Of a stretch of DNA of 9,483 nucleotides, positions 1 to 6,226 are shown piece by piece; position 1 is the first letter of the stretch; each line of letters starts with the position of its first letter. Where the stretch lies: assembly GCA_035499415.1 (NCBI GenBank), contig DATJYV010000036.1, positions 1-9,483 on the forward strand, written 5' to 3'. Source of the stretch: DATJYV01 sp035499415. Its GTDB lineage: Bacteria; Bacteroidota; Ignavibacteria; UBA10030. Made by a program: the position numbers and the translations under genes. The notes under the pieces were generated by a model. That model was not told the DNA's origin. It ran no database searches and was given only the letters and a program-made list of their open reading frames with translations.

Positions 1-320
1 CAACGATCGCCTCGGCCGTCGGCAGGGATTACAAATCGGTCAGCGCCCTCTTCTCATCGCTGGAAGGGATGACGATCGAAACATACATTATTCTCCAGAG
101 AATCGAGCGGGTGAAGGAATTGCTTCGGTACGACGAGAAGACCTTGAGCGAGATTGCATTCGAGACCGGATACAGCAGTGTCGCACATCTGTCAAACCAA
201 TTCAAGAAGGTGACAGGATTATCTGCGACTGAGTACAAAAGAATGAAGGATAAAGAGCGGGTAGCAATCGACAAAATAAGCGTGAAACCATCTACGCTTG
301 CCCGCCGGAGTGGAGCGTAG
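1..320 (+). CDS. AraC-family transcriptional regulator, C-terminal DNA-binding domain (partial, 5' end outside window)
   Basis: The frame is open from base 3 to the TAG at 318-320, giving 105 visible residues. It reads as the double helix-turn-helix of AraC/XylS regulators. The first HTH includes IASAVGRDYKSVSALFSSLEG. The linker helix includes LQRIERVKELL. The second HTH carries the family signature SEIAFETGYSSVAHLSNQFK, followed by KVTGLSATEYKR. Proteins of this family bind promoter DNA with this domain, and the effector or partner domain is usually N-terminal and is not visible here. The internal ATG at 69 is not the true start, because the conserved first HTH lies upstream of it. The tail after the domain (about 25 residues, ending in STLARRSGA) is not conserved family sequence. 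Its last codons overlap a GC-rich palindrome, so the present stop may have been supplied by a repeat. No target gene can be inferred. Confidence 0.92.
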   Translation, partial: TIASAVGRDYKSVSALFSSLEGMTIETYIILQRIERVKELLRYDEKTLSEIAFETGYSSVAHLSNQFKKVTGLSATEYKRMKDKERVAIDKISVKPSTLARRSGA

Positions 321-325
321 GCGGG
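292..325. repeat. GC-rich palindromic element overlapping the AraC stop codon
   Basis: Two alternative stems are visible. CTACGCT (292-298) pairs perfectly with AGCGTAG (314-320) around a 15-nt loop. CCCGCC (301-306) pairs perfectly with GGCGGG (320-325). The two stems overlap and cannot form together. The element spans the final coding codons (LARRSGA) and the stop. It could act as a terminator-like hairpin for the AraC transcript, but no T-tract follows, so a dispersed palindromic repeat inserted at the gene end is at least as likely. Confidence 0.55.
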
Positions 326-517
326 GTCAGCACTCAGAGGTCGTTACTGGCGGTTGGCGGAAGGGTAAGGGCTGAGGATTCGGGTTCAAGGACCAAGGTG
401 AAGTTTTGGAATTTGATTGCTGATATCTGAACGCGGAAAGCCGCTATTTTCCCTACTTCCAGTTACCCCATTACCAAATCATCAGCTTACTAATTTTATT
501 CTGCCTTCCGCGCGCAC
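321..517. other. Intergenic gap, AraC to yebC; heptad repeat, no gene
   Basis: I see no credible coding frame here. The gap contains a local direct repeat (GGCGGTTGGCGG near 350) and three contiguous 7-nt words at 413-433 (TTGATTG, CTGATAT, CTGAACG) of the type that recurs in other gaps of the window. An AT-richer stretch at 487-500 just upstream of yebC (including TAATTTTA at 491-498) could be a -7 box, but no matching -33 TTG lies at the right distance. Confidence 0.5.
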
Positions 518-1228
518 ATGGGTCGTATCTTCGAAAAACGTAAGTACAAAATGTTCGCCCGGTATGACCGGATGGCGAAGGCGTTCAGCAAGATCGGGCG
601 TGAGATTTCAATCGCCGTTCGACAGGGAGGGGTGGATGCGAATTACAATCCGCGGCTGCGCGTGGCGATCCAGAACGCCAAGGGCGTCAACATGCCAAAG
701 GACCGGATCGACGCCGCAATCAAGCGCGCCTCATCGAAGGACACTGCGGGGTTCGAGGAAGTTCTCTACGAGGGCTATGCTCCCCACGGCATCGCGTTGG
801 TCGTCGAATGCGCGACCGACAATCCGACCCGAACCGTGGCTGAAGTTCGGCATATTTTCAGCGAACACAAGGGGTCGATGGGAACTGCGGGCTCGGTCAT
901 GTTTCAATTCGAGCGGAAGGGAGTGTTCACAATCGCGGCCGCGAGGGTGAAGGACCGGGATGCATTCGAGCTTGAGCTGATCGACCGCGGGCTCGAGGAT
1001 TTCGAGGTCGCGGATTCGAATCTCATCGCCTACACCTCATTCGCCGATTTTGGAAAATTCCAGAAAGCGCTTGAAGAATACAACGTCGAGGCCACGACCT
1101 CAGAACTGCAGTATCTCCCCTCCAACCGGACCCAGCTCCCCGAAGACCAGGCAAAGGATGTCCTCGAAATGATCGAAGACCTCGAAGCGAACGAGGACGT
1201 GCAGGCGGTGTACCACAATCTTCAATAA
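518..1228 (+). CDS. yebC: YebC/TACO1-family translation factor (historically 'YebC/PmpR transcriptional regulator')
   Basis: This is a 236-residue full-length YebC/TACO1-family protein; the usual length is about 235-250. Conserved features are the basic N-terminus MGRIFEKRKYKMFARYDR, the helical segment with NPRLRVAIQNAK (44-55) and NMPKDRIDAAIKRA (58-71), YEGYAPHG (84-91), TDNPTRT (100-106), GTAGSV (122-127), and the C-terminal VYHN close to the end. The family was first described as DNA-binding regulators. More recent work links the mitochondrial and bacterial members to ribosome function, easing translation through difficult stretches such as polyproline; it acts in the cytoplasm. The ATG at 518 is chosen because the MGR start is conserved in the family. 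No Shine-Dalgarno sequence precedes it, which fits Bacteroidota-type initiation. The gene stands alone and converges on the acetyltransferase 16 nt downstream. Confidence 0.97.
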   Translation: MGRIFEKRKYKMFARYDRMAKAFSKIGREISIAVRQGGVDANYNPRLRVAIQNAKGVNMPKDRIDAAIKRASSKDTAGFEEVLYEGYAPHGIALVVECATDNPTRTVAEVRHIFSEHKGSMGTAGSVMFQFERKGVFTIAAARVKDRDAFELELIDRGLEDFEVADSNLIAYTSFADFGKFQKALEEYNVEATTSELQYLPSNRTQLPEDQAKDVLEMIEDLEANEDVQAVYHNLQ

Positions 1229-1229
1229 G

Positions 1230-1268
1230 GCCGGGCAGGCATCATCAGTTTGCCGCCTGACCCCCGGC
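1230..1268. terminator. Hairpin between convergent yebC and acetyltransferase genes, possible bidirectional terminator
   Basis: GCCGGG (1230-1235) pairs with CCCGGC (1263-1268), and CAGGC (1236-1240) pairs with GCCTG (1255-1259). This makes an 11-bp GC-rich stem with a 3-nt bulge (1260-1262) and a 14-nt loop. It begins 2 nt after the yebC stop and covers the last codons of the opposing gene, the usual place for a shared terminator. There is no U-tract on either side, so intrinsic termination is uncertain. Confidence 0.4.
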
Positions 1269-1766
1269 GACAATCTTGTAAACAAAGCGCTCGCTTCCAT
1301 CCTTGCTTATGCGGGACCCCGCGCGGACTGCGCCTATCTTTTCCACCGCACGCTGCGACCGAATGTTGTTCGGGCCGATGATGAACACGACCGTCCTGAC
1401 GAACCGGAAGGCGTGTTGGAGCATCAGCTTCTTCATCTCCCCGTTGTATTTTCCGCCCCAGTACTTTCTCGCCAGGAAGGTCCATCCCACCTCGACTTCG
1501 CTTTTTTCTTCGTCGTATCCGAAATAGCGGGACGAGCCGATCACGCGCTTCGTTTTTGCGTCAATCGCAATTACCGCACCGTGTGACTCGAGAGCCTCCT
1601 TGAAGAATTCCTGAAAGACCCCCGGCTTGTACCGATCGCTGTTCGGATGTTGTTCCCAGATGAGCGGATCGGAGGCGACGGCAAAAAGCTCGTCGTAATC
1701 ATCCGGGCGCAACGGACGGAGCTCGAGGAGATCTCCCTTGAGTGTCGGCTGAAATTCAAAAAGCAT
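1245..1766 (-). CDS. GNAT-family N-acetyltransferase, RimJ/RimL type
   Basis: A 173-residue protein of the Gcn5-related N-acetyltransferase fold, close to the RimJ/RimL branch, which transfers acetyl from acetyl-CoA to an amine (N-terminal alanine or serine of ribosomal proteins, or small molecules and antibiotics). Visible marks are the opening ELRPLRPDDYDELFAVASD (15-33), the central strand EVEVGWTFLARKYWGGKYNGE (90-110) where the acetyl-CoA pyrophosphate loop sits, and NNIRSQRAVEKIGAV (133-147), the hallmark segment of RimJ/RimL-like enzymes. The glycine pattern in the cofactor loop (WGGKYN) differs slightly from the usual RxxGxG, as is common in this branch. The ATG is supported by a promoter match 22 nt upstream. 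The gene is transcribed alone, converging with yebC and diverging from the DHS-like unit. The substrate cannot be predicted. Confidence 0.93.
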   Translation of the reverse strand: MLFEFQPTLKGDLLELRPLRPDDYDELFAVASDPLIWEQHPNSDRYKPGVFQEFFKEALESHGAVIAIDAKTKRVIGSSRYFGYDEEKSEVEVGWTFLARKYWGGKYNGEMKKLMLQHAFRFVRTVVFIIGPNNIRSQRAVEKIGAVRAGSRISKDGSERFVYKIVAGGQAAN

Positions 1767-1788
1767 CGCGAGAGGGAAAATGTCGGAG

Positions 1789-1820
1789 CAAATTTAGAAG
1801 ATGGTTCGGCGAAGAGCAAA
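1789..1820 (-). promoter_or_regulatory. Bacteroidota-type promoter for the acetyltransferase gene
   Basis: On the minus strand TTTG (1820-1817) and TAAATTTG (1796-1789) are separated by 20 nt. This is an exact match to the -33 TTTG and -7 TAnnTTTG consensus described for Bacteroides vegetative sigma factor. The -7 box ends 22 nt before the ATG at 1766, implying a leader of roughly 15 nt with no Shine-Dalgarno sequence. Confidence 0.68.
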
Positions 1821-1977
1821 TGAAGATGCGGCGTTGAGCTATTAACCATCGGCATTCAGCGGTCAGCTTGAGAATCGTCGACAATAGGAGTTCGTTCAAT
1901 CAAGTGGGTTTTAGTATTTGATGGCGGACTGCTGATCGCTGACTGCCGGTTCCTCTCGCGTGCGAAGATTGTAGAAT

Positions 1978-2036
1978 GACTTCACTGTCGGACTTTACGT
2001 CGGGAGACCCACCTAACCCCGACCTTCACGTCGGGG
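1978..2036. repeat. Three imperfect GAC-TTCAC-GTCGG copies, the last a perfect hairpin
   Basis: Copies are GACTTCACTGTCGG (from 1978), GACTTTACGTCGGG (from 1991) and GACCTTCACGTCGGGG (from 2021). In the third copy CCCCGAC (2017-2023) and GTCGGGG (2030-2036) form a perfect 7-bp stem around CTTCAC. The block lies 27 nt upstream of the -33 box of the next gene, so it could be an operator, but it could equally be a dispersed intergenic repeat. Confidence 0.55.
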
Positions 2037-2063
2037 ATTAAGAGCAACAAATTCGCTTTTCCC

Positions 2064-2094
2064 TTTCACTTCTTACCCCAAATCCGTATATTTT
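2064..2094 (+). promoter_or_regulatory. Candidate promoter for the DHS-like/Hc1-like unit
   Basis: TTTC (2064-2067), 19 nt, then TATATTTT (2087-2094). Compared with TTTG-N19-TAnnTTTG there is one mismatch in each box and the spacing is ideal. The expected transcript start near 2100 gives a leader of about 37 nt before the TTG at 2138. Confidence 0.5.
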
Positions 2095-2137
2095 CCGGGT
2101 TCCCTCACCCAACGTCTGTTCCATTTCGATTTCTTCG

Positions 2138-3235
2138 TTGCCTCGCACAAGCAAATATCTCTCCGGTAAAAAGATTGACCCGCGGCCAATACGGAAGAAT
2201 ATCACCGTGGTCGACCTTCTCGACAACCATTTTCAGGCCTACAACGCCGCCCGGCTTCGCGAGGCGGCCCAACTGTTTGCCCGCGACATGCTGGCGCGGG
2301 ACGTTACCGTCGGCATGAGTCTCACCGGCGCCCTCACACCCGCGGGGCTCGGCGGTGCGTGCATCGTCCCGCTCATGAAAGCAGGATTCGTCGATTGGAT
2401 CGTCAGCACGGGGGCGAATCTGTATCACGACACGCACTTCGCCATCGGCCATTCGCTCCACCGCGGCTCTCCGTTCATCGACGACCGGTTGTTGCGCAAG
2501 GAAGCGGTCATTCGGATCTATGACATCCTGTTCGATTACGAGGTGCTGCTGAATACCGACGAATTTTTCCGGACCGTCATCGAATCGGCGGAATTCCAGA
2601 AGGACATGAGCACGGCGGAATTTCATCACAAAGTCGGACGCTACGTCTACGAACGGGAGCGGTTCTTCAAACTTCCGTTCAACAGCGTTCTCGGTACCGC
2701 CTTCAAATGCGGCGTCCCGATCTACACATCGTCCCCCGGCGACAGCTCCATCGGCATGAACGTGGCTGCGCAGGCGCTCTTCGGCAATCGTCTCCGGCTC
2801 GACCCCCTTGCCGATGTTAATGAAACCGCGGCCATCGTGCTCGACGCCAAGAAAAACAACGGAAAAAGCGGTATTCTTATTTTTGGAGGGGGTTCCCCCA
2901 AGAATTTCGTCCTTCAAACGGAACCGCAAATCCAGGAAGTCCTGAAGATCGACGAGCGGGGACATGATTACTTTATTCAGGTGACGGACGCGAGGCCGGA
3001 TACAGGAGGACTTTCCGGCGCGACGCCGTCCGAGGCGGTAAGTTGGGGGAAGATTGACCCGGACAAGCTCCCGGGGACGATCGTGGCGTATGTCGACTCG
3101 ACCATTGCGATGCCCATGATTACTTCCTACGCCCTCGCAAAACGAAAACCCCGGAAACTCCGCCGGCTCTACGACAGGCGCGATGCGATGATGCACCGAT
3201 TGAAACGCGAGGCAGAGAAAACCGCCAACCGATAA
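2138..3235 (+). CDS. Deoxyhypusine synthase-family protein (probable polyamine aminobutyl transferase)
   Basis: A 365-residue protein of the NAD-dependent deoxyhypusine synthase family, close to the length of eukaryotic enzymes. Family marks are GMSLTGALTPAGLGG early, STGANLYHD (90-98) in the NAD/spermidine site, GGGSPKNF (250-257), and the active-site segment SEAVSWGKI with the catalytic lysine at 305, equivalent to the lysine of the human enzyme that forms the aminobutyl-imine intermediate. Eukaryotic and archaeal enzymes modify eIF5A/aIF5A. Bacteria lack that substrate, and some bacterial homologues instead make homospermidine from putrescine and spermidine. Which reaction applies here is inference. 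The start is a TTG (PRTSKYLSGKK follows); the next in-frame ATG (2288) would remove conserved sequence. No Shine-Dalgarno sequence is seen. The Hc1-like gene follows after 32 bp, so the two are probably cotranscribed. Confidence 0.95.
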   Translation: MPRTSKYLSGKKIDPRPIRKNITVVDLLDNHFQAYNAARLREAAQLFARDMLARDVTVGMSLTGALTPAGLGGACIVPLMKAGFVDWIVSTGANLYHDTHFAIGHSLHRGSPFIDDRLLRKEAVIRIYDILFDYEVLLNTDEFFRTVIESAEFQKDMSTAEFHHKVGRYVYERERFFKLPFNSVLGTAFKCGVPIYTSSPGDSSIGMNVAAQALFGNRLRLDPLADVNETAAIVLDAKKNNGKSGILIFGGGSPKNFVLQTEPQIQEVLKIDERGHDYFIQVTDARPDTGGLSGATPSEAVSWGKIDPDKLPGTIVAYVDSTIAMPMITSYALAKRKPRKLRRLYDRRDAMMHRLKREAEKTANR

Positions 3236-3254
3236 CGCATTTAACGAATCTTCC

Positions 3255-3262
3255 AAGGAGGG
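3255..3262 (+). promoter_or_regulatory. Strong ribosome binding site for the Hc1-like gene
   Basis: AAGGAGGG lies six to seven bases before the ATG at 3268. It is the only textbook Shine-Dalgarno sequence in the window; the other genes start without one. This suggests the small basic protein is translated at high level, as expected for a nucleoid protein. Confidence 0.75.
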
Positions 3263-3267
3263 ATCGT

Positions 3268-3474
3268 ATGAATCGTTTCCAGGAATTACTCGACTTGATG
3301 CAGACGTTCAAGGCGGATTTCGAGAAATTCTATCTCAAGCAGAATAAATCGGCCGGCGTGCGGGTGCGGAAGCACATGGCGGAGCTGAAACGAAAGGCGC
3401 AGGAGATCCGGAACGAGATTCAGGAAATGAAGGCGAAGATGGCCGAGGGGCAGACCCCCAAGCCGGACGCTTGA
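3268..3474 (+). CDS. Histone H1-like (Hc1-family) small nucleoid protein
   Basis: A 68-residue basic, helical protein. The pattern MNRFQELLDLMQTFKADFEKF, then KQNKSAGVRVRKHMAELK and KAQEIRNEIQEMK, matches the short histone-H1-like proteins of Bacteroidota that share the N-terminal domain of chlamydial Hc1. These proteins are thought to bind and compact DNA. The sequence predicts two amphipathic helices joined at about residue 28-32 (SAGVR). It ends in a short GQTPKPDA tail and lacks the long lysine/alanine-rich tail of chlamydial Hc1, so it may act more as a dimerising or modulating domain than as a full condensing histone. The ATG at 3268 is fixed by a strong ribosome binding site. It lies 32 bp after the DHS-like gene and is followed by a hairpin, so it is the last gene of that unit. 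Confidence 0.87.
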   Translation: MNRFQELLDLMQTFKADFEKFYLKQNKSAGVRVRKHMAELKRKAQEIRNEIQEMKAKMAEGQTPKPDA

Positions 3475-3499
3475 GAATTTTCCATCCCCCCTTTTTCGA

Positions 3500-3522
3500 G
3501 GGCGAGAGATTCTCTCTTGCCC
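3500..3522 (+). terminator. Terminator-like hairpin after the Hc1-like gene
   Basis: GGGC-GAGAG (3500-3508) pairs with CTCTC (3512-3516) and GCCC (3519-3522), with a 3-nt loop and a 2-nt bulge (TT, 3517-3518). The hairpin begins 25 nt after the stop codon. The downstream sequence is pyrimidine-rich (CCTTTC at 3531-3536) without a clean T-run. The TTG of the next promoter's -33 box lies inside the hairpin arm. Confidence 0.45.
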
Positions 3523-3545
3523 CCGTTCGTCCTTTCATAATTTCG
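3517..3545 (+). promoter_or_regulatory. Bacteroidota-type promoter for the hexosaminidase gene
   Basis: TTG (3517-3519), 18 nt, then TAATTTCG (3538-3545) against TTTG-N19-TAnnTTTG: one mismatch in the -7 box. The -7 box ends 11 nt before the ATG at 3557, so the transcript would have an extremely short leader of a few bases. This agrees with the absence of a Shine-Dalgarno sequence. Confidence 0.55.
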
Positions 3546-3556
3546 AACTCTATCCG

Positions 3557-6112
3557 ATGAAGTCTCTGCTTCTCATGCTTGCCATCGGGACGCAAATGTC
3601 AATGCCGACCGCCTCCTCTCAGGAATCCAAGGGACCGGACGCATCTCTCCGGGTCATTCCCGCGCCAAGAGTTGTGGAAATGAGCTTAAGGTCTTTCAAG
3701 GTCGCGTCATCCACGCGGATCGTCCTCGGCAATTCGACCACACGCGAGGATGCCTTCGCGGCAGAGCAGATCAACCGCGAGCTTGCGGAACTGAAGGGAC
3801 ACGAACTCAGAGTTGTGGAAGAATTGGCCGTCAGGAAAGTCTCCGGCAATGTCATCTTCATCGGAACGCCGAAGGACCCTCTTGCATTAAAGCTCCTCGG
3901 CGGAGAACGGCCGGCGATAAAACCGGAGATGAAACAGGAGGGATACTTCCTCCGGAGCGACCGGGATGCCGTTGTGATCCTCGGAGAATCCGCGGCGGGA
4001 AGGTTCTACGGCGTGATGACACTCCTCCAAATGATCGCCCGGGAGCGGAAGAGTCTTGTGGTCTCCGGAGCGGCCGTAACCGACTGGCCGCTCGAACAGG
4101 TTCGGGGCATATCGGATGACATCAGCCGCGGACAGGTCTCGACGACCGACAATTTCAAGAAGATCATCCGATTCCTCGCTCGATACAAACTCAACACCTA
4201 TTCCCCCTATCTCGAAGACCTCTTTCAATTCAAGAACCATCCCAAGATCGGCAAGGGACGAGGGGCTTTATCCGCAGCCGAAGTGAAAGAGCTCGACGCC
4301 TATGCAAAGCAATACCACGTCGACCTTGTCCCGACATTCGAAACGCTCGGTCACTGGGAGAATATTCTCCAGATTCCCGAGTATGCATCGTACGCCGAAT
4401 TCCCCGGCGCTCACACCTTAAACGTCTCGGACGAGCGGGTGTACGCGCTTCTCGACGAGATGATCGGCGAACTCTGCGCGGCATTCAGTTCTCCCTACTT
4501 TAATATGGGCGCCGATGAGTCGTGGGACGTCGGCCTCGGCGCGTCGAAGCAGCGTGTCGCCGCAAGCGACATTGCAACGGTGCATGCCGAGCATTACAAA
4601 CGCGTCTTCGACATCGTTCGCAAGTACCACAAGAAGCCGGTCATGTACGGCGACGTCATTCTGAACAATCCGACGATCCTCGACAAAATTCCGAAGGACG
4701 TGGTCATCGTGGACTGGCAGTACTGGGTCGGATGGCACTATCCGAGCGCCGTCACGTTCAAGGATGCCGGCTTCCCGTTTATCGTTTCTCCCGCCGTGGA
4801 GAATTTCACCGGACCCTTTCCGAATTATGTCAACACGTTTGCAAACGTGCGGCAGTTCAACGAAGACGGATATCTGAATGGCGCCCAGGGAATCCTCACC
4901 TCCAACTGGAACGACTACGGCGGCGAGGCGCTTCGGGAGCTCAACTATTACGGCTACGCGTGGACGGCGGAGTGTGCGTGGCATCCCGCTGACGCGGACC
5001 AGGTGCAATTCAGCAAAAATTTCTTCCTCGACTTCTTCGGTTCCCCTCTCGCCGTGGAACCCGCCCGGTCGGTCTACGCGATTCTTTCCGACCCCTTGAA
5101 CCAGATGGAGTGGCACGAACTGTGGCGTCATCCGATGCTCCCCTTGCGGCAGAATCCCGTCAACCCGTTGTGGAGAATTCAAAGCATCGAATCGACAATG
5201 CCGCTCGCGCAGGATTTGCTGGAGAAGATTTCGTCGGTCGCAACGAGAAACCGGGACCATGTTGAGTACCTCAGATTCATCACCCACCTCAACGAGTGGT
5301 TTGAGGAGAAGCTCAAGGCGGGAATCGCAATCCGTTCGCTGACCGAAAACGCTCCGCCTGCGGCGAATGCCGACTCTCTTTCGTCCGCGGTCATTGCACT
5401 GTCGGATTCCGTCGTTCCGGATTTGATGAAACTGAAGGAAGAGTTCCGACGTATGTGGTTAACAACCAACGTGGACGCAAACCTGGGCCTCCTCCTCGCG
5501 CGATATGACCGGCAGGCGGAATACTGGAATGAAAAAAGAGACCAGGTAAAAAATCGGCAGCTGTGGGTCGACCCGCTCATCGAAAGCTCCTGGATTTACC
5601 ATCCGAACGCGCATCCACGCTGGAGAGACTCGTCCGCGGTGCAGGTCCGAACCGCCTATTTTCGGAAGACGGTTGACGTACCTGACGCAAGTGACTCGGG
5701 GTGGCTTCAGCTGATCGGGGACACGCGTGTGAAGGTCTATTTCAACGGCAAGGAACTCGGCCAGGTGACCGCACGGAGATCACTCTCGCTGACGGTGGAG
5801 TCGCAGAGGGTGAAGATGTGGAATATCTCGCCGTTTCTTGTGAAGGGGATAAATGTGATTGCGGCGGAGGCCGAGAATTACGATCAATTCGGGTCCGCGG
5901 GGCTCAACATTGACGGTATTATTCGATCGGGTGCCGCGACGGTTCCGGTGCTTTCAGACCAGTCATGGCGGGTCACGGACCGCCCGGCCGGAGACTGGTC
6001 GGGGGTCGATTACAACGATTCAACCTGGGTGCATGCCGCGGTCTTCCCGTATCCGGCTCAGGTCATCAGGCCGGAGTTTGACAAGGGGCAGGCGTCATGG
6101 ATCGAGCGTTAG
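3557..6112 (+). CDS. Secreted GH20-type beta-N-acetylhexosaminidase with C-terminal beta-sandwich
   Basis: An 851-residue exported enzyme. A short signal peptide (MKSLLLMLAIGTQMSM, cleavage probably near residues 20-22) leads to an N-terminal alpha/beta domain typical of GH20 enzymes (about 30-175; RVIPAPR, then EGYFLRSDRDAVVILG and GRFYGVMTLLQM). The TIM barrel starts at VRGISDDISRG (182-192). It carries YLEDLF and VPTFETLGHW, then the catalytic Asp-Glu pair in FNMGADESWDVG (D320, E321), equivalent to the GGDE/GCDE motif where Asp orients the substrate 2-acetamido group and Glu is the acid/base. A helical part follows (about 500-670), then a beta-sandwich resembling galactose-binding modules (about 675-851, starting SSWIYHPNAHPRWRD). 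It should release terminal GlcNAc/GalNAc from glycans in the periplasm or outside. The EDLF and MGADES patterns recall the HexD-like branch more than classic HexA/B. No linked transporter is nearby. Confidence 0.92.
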   Translation: MKSLLLMLAIGTQMSMPTASSQESKGPDASLRVIPAPRVVEMSLRSFKVASSTRIVLGNSTTREDAFAAEQINRELAELKGHELRVVEELAVRKVSGNVIFIGTPKDPLALKLLGGERPAIKPEMKQEGYFLRSDRDAVVILGESAAGRFYGVMTLLQMIARERKSLVVSGAAVTDWPLEQVRGISDDISRGQVSTTDNFKKIIRFLARYKLNTYSPYLEDLFQFKNHPKIGKGRGALSAAEVKELDAYAKQYHVDLVPTFETLGHWENILQIPEYASYAEFPGAHTLNVSDERVYALLDEMIGELCAAFSSPYFNMGADESWDVGLGASKQRVAASDIATVHAEHYKRVFDIVRKYHKKPVMYGDVILNNPTILDKIPKDVVIVDWQYWVGWHYPSAVTFKDAGFPFIVSPAVENFTGPFPNYVNTFANVRQFNEDGYLNGAQGILTSNWNDYGGEALRELNYYGYAWTAECAWHPADADQVQFSKNFFLDFFGSPLAVEPARSVYAILSDPLNQMEWHELWRHPMLPLRQNPVNPLWRIQSIESTMPLAQDLLEKISSVATRNRDHVEYLRFITHLNEWFEEKLKAGIAIRSLTENAPPAANADSLSSAVIALSDSVVPDLMKLKEEFRRMWLTTNVDANLGLLLARYDRQAEYWNEKRDQVKNRQLWVDPLIESSWIYHPNAHPRWRDSSAVQVRTAYFRKTVDVPDASDSGWLQLIGDTRVKVYFNGKELGQVTARRSLSLTVESQRVKMWNISPFLVKGINVIAAEAENYDQFGSAGLNIDGIIRSGAATVPVLSDQSWRVTDRPAGDWSGVDYNDSTWVHAAVFPYPAQVIRPEFDKGQASWIER

Positions 6113-6149
6113 CTTCGTATTAAGAAATCGAGAAGTTCTTCGCGGCTGC

Positions 6150-6179
6150 TTTCTTTTTATCGAAAAAAAATTATATTAG
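6150..6179 (+). promoter_or_regulatory. Weak promoter candidate for the small membrane protein
   Basis: TTTC (6150-6153), 18 nt, then TATATTAG (6172-6179), each box with one mismatch to TTTG and TAnnTTTG. It is embedded in an A/T-rich patch (6151-6178) that stands out from its surroundings. The transcript would carry a leader of about 40 nt. Confidence 0.4.
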
Positions 6180-6226
6180 GATGTAACAAAAACAATTCCT
6201 GTTCACCGTTTCGCAGCGGGGACCTT

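Larger units (their letters stand above)
1767..2137. other. Divergent intergenic region with heptad runs, a triple repeat and two promoters
   Basis: No credible gene is present. Reading rightwards it holds the acetyltransferase promoter; five contiguous 7-nt words on the minus strand at 1832-1866 (CTGACCG, CTGAATG, CCGATGG, TTAATAG, CTCAACG); a second run on the plus strand at about 1925-1952 (including CTGATCG and CTGACTG); a triple imperfect repeat with a hairpin at 1978-2036; and the promoter candidate for the DHS-like gene. Confidence 0.6.

Noticed and set aside
491..498. TAATTTTA before yebC considered as a -7 promoter box
   Set aside because: No TTTG-like -33 box lies 18-21 nt upstream, so it was mentioned only in the gap description and not called.
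417..950. Plus-strand open frame of 177 codons overlapping the start of yebC
   Set aside because: The product is arginine/serine-rich, typical of an out-of-frame reading of GC-rich coding DNA, while the yebC frame is unmistakable.
1832..1952. Repeated short words considered as a CRISPR array
   Set aside because: Units are only 7 nt, contiguous and degenerate, without 25-40 nt repeats or unique spacers, and there are no cas genes nearby.
2105..3256. Minus-strand open frame of 383 codons
   Set aside because: It mirrors the DHS-family gene codon for codon; the plus strand has the catalytic-lysine motif and conserved NAD-site segments. The minus product resembles no family.
4418..5287. Minus-strand open frame of 289 codons inside the hexosaminidase gene
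   Set aside because: It lies wholly within a well-supported GH20 coding region, has no start signals, and shows no domain features.
6129..6142. Small palindrome after the hexosaminidase stop considered as a terminator
   Set aside because: Only three outer base pairs plus a GU pair form, and the stem is too weak to call even though a T-rich patch (6150-6159) follows.
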